Source: an uncultured Massilia sp. (GTDB taxonomy: Bacteria > Pseudomonadota > Gammaproteobacteria > Burkholderiales > Burkholderiaceae_D). Taken from it: a DNA stretch of 53,715 nt. The stretch is from NCBI GenBank assembly GCA_913778765.1, contig CAJYXO010000158.1, positions 1 through 53,715 of the forward strand. The letters are read 5' to 3'. Under the pieces are notes generated by a model. That model saw only the letters and a program-made list of their open reading frames with translations. It ran no database searches and had not been told where the DNA came from. Made by a program: the position numbers and the translations under genes. This document shows positions 50,281 to 53,715 of this stretch, in pieces (position 1 is the stretch's first letter; the number at the start of each line of letters is the position of its first letter).

Positions 50281-50952
50281 TTATAGCTCGTTAAAAACGT
50301 CCCAGCCGGCCGGCTTCTTGTCGTCGGCCTTCGAGACAACTTCGGTCGTTGGACCGGTGGCCACCGGTCGGACCGGGATCACCTTTGCGCCTTTCGGCTT
50401 GCTGGAGATGACAGAAATCGCTAGCGCGGCAGTGCTCGAACGATCCGTCTTTGCGTTACTGAGAACCTTGTCGACATAACTTGCTTGATTACCCTCCTTT
50501 CGTTGGCCGGTAGCGAAATTGCCGCTGTAATAGCAAGACAGAGCCGCGCGCACTGCTGCGTCGCCTTTACCAAAAGCGCTTGTGGCGCGGGTCAGGCACT
50601 CGCGGTAGATGTCGGCGCCGGCCTTGGAATTTGCTTTTGGATCGAAAGCGGTTTGAATGGTGAGGCCGTACCGCTGGAAATTCGTTTTATTAACTTGGCG
50701 GCAGCCGACGCTGAAGTTGAAACCTTGTGCCTCAAGTGATAGGGCTGTGGCGATGGCCTCGTCAACGTTGCGGGGTTGACGAACGAGTAGGCCACCTACG
50801 ACACCGATCGCGAACTCGTTACCCGATGATTCAGTTTTTACCAGTCCATGCTCTAGTTGACTCTGGACGTACTGATCGCAACCACTTGCAGCCGATGCTA
50901 GCCCCGGGGCACATACGAGGGCGAAGCTACCTACCCATTTCAAACCACGCAT
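50281..50952 (-). CDS. virB1: VirB1-like lytic transglycosylase
   Basis: 223 aa from ATG 50952 with GGGGG at 7 nt; an ATG four codons upstream lacks a site. Signal peptide MRGLKWVGSFALVCAPGLASA. The transglycosylase domain has the catalytic glutamate in LVKTESSGNEFAIGVVGG, the FNFSVGCRQVNKTNF motif and the ALSCYYSGNF signature. It opens peptidoglycan for the channel. First gene of the leftward virB operon, with regulatory-looking repeats 140-190 bp upstream. Confidence 0.9.
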   Translation of the reverse strand: MRGLKWVGSFALVCAPGLASAASGCDQYVQSQLEHGLVKTESSGNEFAIGVVGGLLVRQPRNVDEAIATALSLEAQGFNFSVGCRQVNKTNFQRYGLTIQTAFDPKANSKAGADIYRECLTRATSAFGKGDAAVRAALSCYYSGNFATGQRKEGNQASYVDKVLSNAKTDRSSTAALAISVISSKPKGAKVIPVRPVATGPTTEVVSKADDKKPAGWDVFNEL

Positions 50953-51089
50953 GACTACCCCCATTCGTAGGTCACAAAGACGAGGTTCCTTAACTCAAAT
51001 CACATTTCTCGCGTCCGCAGAAATTCGAATTGGCGTTGGGACTCACACCAATCTCATACGCATAAAGAATATGCGAGCGCGTTTCAGGG

Positions 51090-51136
51090 TTTGTTGTGCA
51101 AAATCAGAATTTGTTATACAAAATCAAATTTTGTTA
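51090..51136 (-). promoter_or_regulatory. 20-bp-period repeats upstream of virB1
   Basis: TTTGTTGTGCAAAATCA (51090) and TTTGTTATACAAAATCA (51110) repeat with a 20-bp period, and a third TTTGTTA starts at 51130. Each unit is itself near-palindromic (TTTGT-TAT-ACAAA). A dimeric regulator bound on one face of the DNA would suit the spacing; short iterons are the alternative. A degenerate dispersed palindrome (51005-51023) lies between these repeats and virB1. Confidence 0.6.
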
Positions 51137-51909
51137 GAGGGAAGGTATTTGGCTGGGCGAAGCTCCGACAGTTGCATGTCTGCACGTACTTTTCCTATTA
51201 GAAAAGAAAAATTGCATAACCTTTAACTATCGAGAGTCTATTCTTTTGAGATGAGTCCGGCAATTCACACGGCGTGAAATATGACATTCCTTTGATATTG
51301 GTAATATTTTTTTAACTAATGAGGGGAACTTTTCGCACAATGGGTTTGCGTATCGGAGCACAGGGTCTAGCTTGGCTCCCAAGTAAGCGTACGGCTAGCG
51401 GCCGCAACTGTCACAGGAGGGTTGCTGAAAATTAAAATTTAGGCAATAACGTTGTCGCTCTACAATTTTTTAGCTAGCAACCAACACTTTTGTGAGAGCT
51501 TTCCCTCGAGATGAGAGCTCGAAGGCTCAATGTGGAAATGGTTATTTCGGAGCCGGCTGTGCGTTTGGCGTTCGCCGGCTTGGGATCGAAGTAATAGGGG
51601 AGGTACGTACTTTCGTCGAAGTAGCCGGCATTTGCACGGTTTGAAAGCCTGACGTCATTTGATCGATGCTGGCTTAGGTGTGGAGGGGAGGTCTTCTGGC
51701 CACAAAGCAAACTTTGCTGGCGCATCCGACCGGAAAAATATTAGTTCTTGGTCATGATGTCTCTCGGCTATCCTGAGTAGGAGATCGCCGTGTCCCTGAA
51801 GCTGTCCGTCAAGTCGATCAGTACGTGCAGCATGAGCCAAACAAAAATTGCGAACTGACAGGATTGCGGGGCTGACCAGAATCGCTGTCTGTCATGGCGT
51901 GATTGAGCC
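51137..51909. other. Long AT-rich non-coding region
   Basis: No open frame here has a ribosome site or protein-like composition; short minus-strand frames at 51474-51840 look like chance. CTTTTC/GAAAAG (51188-51205) forms a short stem. Homopolymer-rich stretches (51300-51320, 51440-51470) suggest promoters or an origin-like DNA unwinding region, but no clear iterons or DnaA boxes could be recognised. Confidence 0.4.
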
Positions 51910-52182
51910 CTAAGCCACCTGACGCTTGAAGGCCCAGCTGTTTATCTCGAGCATGACGCGCTGACAGTCAGGGCAAACTTCTTGAACAAATTGAACGGCT
52001 GCGGCGGGATCGCGCCAGGATTTGAGAGCGCCGCGCTCGGTCAACAGCTCGTTCTCGATGGCGCTGCTTAGCATCTTTAACGTCACAAACCAGAAGCCGT
52101 CGCCCGTGCGCTTGATAGTGATTGCGCAGTTGTCAGGGCTTGTCCCTACGATGGCGGCGAACTCGCTTTTTTTCAGGCCCAT
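51910..52182 (-). CDS. Unknown 90-aa protein
   Basis: 90 aa from ATG 52182; no strong ribosome site. The sequence reads as a compact alpha/beta protein: a SPDNCAITIKRTGDGFWFVTLKMLSSAIENELL strand-strand-helix unit, then WRDPAAAVQFVQEVCPDCQRVMLEI with a CPDC cysteine pair near residues 70-73. No family is recognised. It lies upstream of the virB operon on the same strand but 0.95 kb away, so probably separate. Confidence 0.55.
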   Translation of the reverse strand: MGLKKSEFAAIVGTSPDNCAITIKRTGDGFWFVTLKMLSSAIENELLTERGALKSWRDPAAAVQFVQEVCPDCQRVMLEINSWAFKRQVA

Positions 52183-52548
52183 GTTCTTTTGACGTTCGTT
52201 GACAGACGTATTGTATGGTACGTCGCGAATTTGCTGGAACCGTTCTGTAATTTGGCTATTCTTGCCGCGAAGTGAGAATTTGATTTGGAATCAGCGCAAG
52301 AATCGACAGGGCGAGCTTCGTCGGCGAGAAGTGCCCCAACGAAAGTTGCAGCATGAATACGCTATAAACCGTCCGGGTTATCTGCGAGGCAGATTGTGTA
52401 AGTTAGCTTCTGATGGTTTGACTGCTCAGGTGCTTGTGGCAGTTTGCCTCAGCTTTGGCCTCCCAGTGTAGTCGCTTGGGCAACGAGCAGCGTCCGCTAG
52501 CACAACCCCACCTACACTCTTATAATGTAGCGAATCTGTTATCGTCCA
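52183..52548 (+). promoter_or_regulatory. Promoter region of the metal-efflux genes
   Basis: TATAAT at 52521-52526 sits 22 bp before the first start codon and lies inside CTACA-CTCTTATAA-TGTAG (52512-52530), a short inverted repeat. The -35 position (TAGCAC) is poor, as in activator-dependent metal promoters. The remaining 300 bp show no gene with a ribosome site. Confidence 0.45.
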
Positions 52549-52941
52549 ATGCGCTATCCCCGCCGAATCCGCCTTGTGAGCGCCGTTGTCGCGCTGTTGA
52601 GCCTCCTGTTCATGCAGGCGGCCTTGGGTGCCTACGCCTGCCCAAATCTGATTCCGCCCCAAAAAGCACCGATGCTGGACAGTTCCGGCCAGCCCATGGC
52701 AAATTGTCCGGAGGCCGACAAGCAAAGCCCCACGCTGTGCTACGCGGACACGCACAAGCAGACGCCATCGCTCGATAAGCCTGACGCTCCTTCGGTGATG
52801 CCTTTCGTCGCAACCGGATTCGCGCTACCTCTACTGTGGCCGGAGGACGGGGTTTCGATGCCTAATCCTCCTCTGGTTTTTCTACACGCCTCCGGCACAT
52901 CGCCACCGATAGCGATACGCCACTGCTGTTTCCGCCTGTAG
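52549..52941 (+). CDS. Small exported protein upstream of a metal-efflux channel
   Basis: 130 aa. A signal peptide (MRYPRRIRLVSAVVALLSLLFMQAALGAYA) is followed by a proline-rich, cysteine-containing periplasmic part (CPNLIPPQ, MANCPEAD, LCYAD) and a weakly hydrophobic stretch near 85-97; the C-terminus ends RHCCFRL. Proteins of this layout precede CzcC/CusC-type genes in Burkholderiales copper and cobalt-zinc-cadmium operons and may bind or sense metal in the periplasm. Function is inferred from context only. Confidence 0.6.
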   Translation: MRYPRRIRLVSAVVALLSLLFMQAALGAYACPNLIPPQKAPMLDSSGQPMANCPEADKQSPTLCYADTHKQTPSLDKPDAPSVMPFVATGFALPLLWPEDGVSMPNPPLVFLHASGTSPPIAIRHCCFRL

Positions 52942-53016
52942 CCTCCAGCTGCCGAGTCATCGTTCCGCCGCGTTATGTACGCGGCGGCGCCGTTCTTCGC
53001 ACTCTGGAGCTTTCAC

Positions 53017-53715
53017 ATGCAATTCCTTCACCTCACCAGGAGGCGCACGCCGTGCCGCCCCGACGTGATTCGCTCAACGCTTGCGTTCGCATTGCTATTG
53101 GGCCTTGCCTTACCTGATGAACCGGCCTTGGCGGCCGGTGCAGGCCTGACGCTGTCGCAGGCGCAGCAGCGCGCCCTGGAGCGCTCGCGCTCCTTGCCGG
53201 CACAGGACGCCTCCATCGCCGCCGCCCGGGAGCTGGCGGTTGCCGCCGGGCGCCTGCCTGATCCGGTCCTGCGCGCCGGCATCGACAACCTGCCGGTCAG
53301 CGGTTCCGACCGCTTCAATATCGGTTCCGACTTCATGACCATGCGCAGGATCGGCGTCTCTCAGGAACTGACCGCGTCAGACAAGCGACGCCTGCGCGCC
53401 GACCAGCTGGAGCGTACGGCCGACAAGGCCTCCGCTGAAAAGGAAGTGGAGACCGCGCGCATCGAGCTCGAAACTGCGCAGGCCTGGCTGGACTTATATT
53501 TTGCGAAGCAGATGGCCGACCTTGTTCGGCAACAGGTCAGCCAGGCGCAACTCGACCTGCAAGCAGCGGAAGCCGCGTACCGGTCCGGCAAGGGGAACCA
53601 GGGCGACGTATTCGCGGCTCGGGGACGTATCGGCGCTGCCCAAGATAAGGTCAGCGAGTTCGATACCCGCGTGAGAACGGCGCAGAGCACCCTGGCACGC
53701 TGGGCCGGCCCGGAT
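53017..53715 (+). CDS. TolC-family outer-membrane metal-efflux protein (CzcC/CusC type), N-terminal part
   Basis: 233 codons are present; the gene continues beyond the right edge. ATG 53017 has CTGGAG upstream. A signal sequence (about 18-41, ending LAA) precedes LTLSQAQQRALERSRSLPAQDASIAAAREL, the standard first helix of outer-membrane factors, then LPDPVLRAGIDNLP, and VSQELTASDKRRLRADQLE as in heavy-metal RND operons. It would pair with an inner-membrane pump and adaptor encoded further right. The ion is not identifiable here. Confidence 0.8.
   Translation, partial: MQFLHLTRRRTPCRPDVIRSTLAFALLLGLALPDEPALAAGAGLTLSQAQQRALERSRSLPAQDASIAAARELAVAAGRLPDPVLRAGIDNLPVSGSDRFNIGSDFMTMRRIGVSQELTASDKRRLRADQLERTADKASAEKEVETARIELETAQAWLDLYFAKQMADLVRQQVSQAQLDLQAAEAAYRSGKGNQGDVFAARGRIGAAQDKVSEFDTRVRTAQSTLARWAGPD

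Larger units (their letters stand above)
19588..53715. mobile_element. Integrated conjugative element or plasmid, left end and transfer region
   Basis: From the 3' end of tRNA-Pro to the window edge the gene content changes from host metabolism to KorA, a relaxosome (traKLM, oriT, traJI with traH), a full VirB/VirD4 secretion system, many small unknown genes and a metal-efflux operon. Base composition varies and is lower than in the host part at 25.2-27.8 and 29.0-29.7 kb. No integrase, second att copy, par genes or oriV is visible, so the right boundary and recombination enzyme lie outside. Whether the metal genes at 52.5 kb belong to the element is inferred. Confidence 0.8.

Noticed and set aside
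51474..51840. Two overlapping minus-strand frames of 61 and 83 codons
   Set aside because: No ribosome site, unusual composition and mutually overlapping frames; treated as non-coding.
52199..52471. 90-aa plus-strand frame before the metal genes
   Set aside because: No ribosome site and no fold-like pattern; lies in the regulatory gap.
19588..53715. CRISPR array, rRNA or complete insertion sequence
   Set aside because: None seen: the repeats found are palindromic or promoter-like, with no regular spacers, and no transposase frame is present.

Overview
The window reads as a high-GC betaproteobacterial chromosome, most likely an Oxalobacteraceae member close to Massilia/Duganella. This rests on the look of the proteins and gene neighbourhoods, not on a database search. 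About 34 kb of conjugative DNA is inserted at a tRNA gene.

Host part (1-19587). A leftward cluster (formyltransferase fragment, arnC, arnB, arnE-like, arnT, Mth938-like) looks like the pathway that adds 4-amino-4-deoxy-L-arabinose to lipid A. Divergent from it are an AlaA-like aminotransferase and homoserine dehydrogenase. Next come a TctD/TctE-type two-component pair and, divergent, a putative uptake operon: porin, Bug-type receptor, Fe3+-type ABC binding protein, fused permease, ATPase and an AbrB-type membrane protein. An MFS-acyltransferase fusion and tRNA-Pro(GGG) close the segment.

Mobile part (19588 to beyond the right edge). The 3' end of tRNA-Pro is followed by a terminator and a tandem 12-bp repeat that looks like recombinase arm sites, so this is probably one end of an ICE or integrated plasmid. 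No integrase, par genes, oriV or second att site is visible. The left part (19.7-31.8 kb) is accessory: a KorA/TrfB repressor, many small unknown genes, a two-domain winged-helix protein, and a lower-GC module of an OLD-like AAA/TOPRIM ATPase facing a PIN-like protein. The module is bracketed by two directly repeated 140-bp structured elements. It is followed by a zinc-ribbon-like gene and a DUF932 gene with its own consensus promoter.

Conjugation part (31.8-51 kb). An IncP-like relaxosome set (traK, traL, traM leftward; traJ, traI rightward; oriT between) carries a traH-like gene in another frame inside traI. It is joined to a complete VirB1-VirB11/VirD4 type IV secretion system, including a 41-aa VirB7 lipoprotein and an LPD7-type accessory protein. 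An IncP-type relaxosome with a VirB-type mating apparatus recalls PromA-like broad-host-range plasmids.

The right edge (52.5-53.7 kb) begins what looks like a heavy-metal efflux operon: a small exported protein and the start of a CzcC/CusC-like outer-membrane channel. A palindrome close to TTTTCGCGTCCGCGAAAA recurs throughout the mobile part, between and inside genes, and is not explained by any annotated feature.
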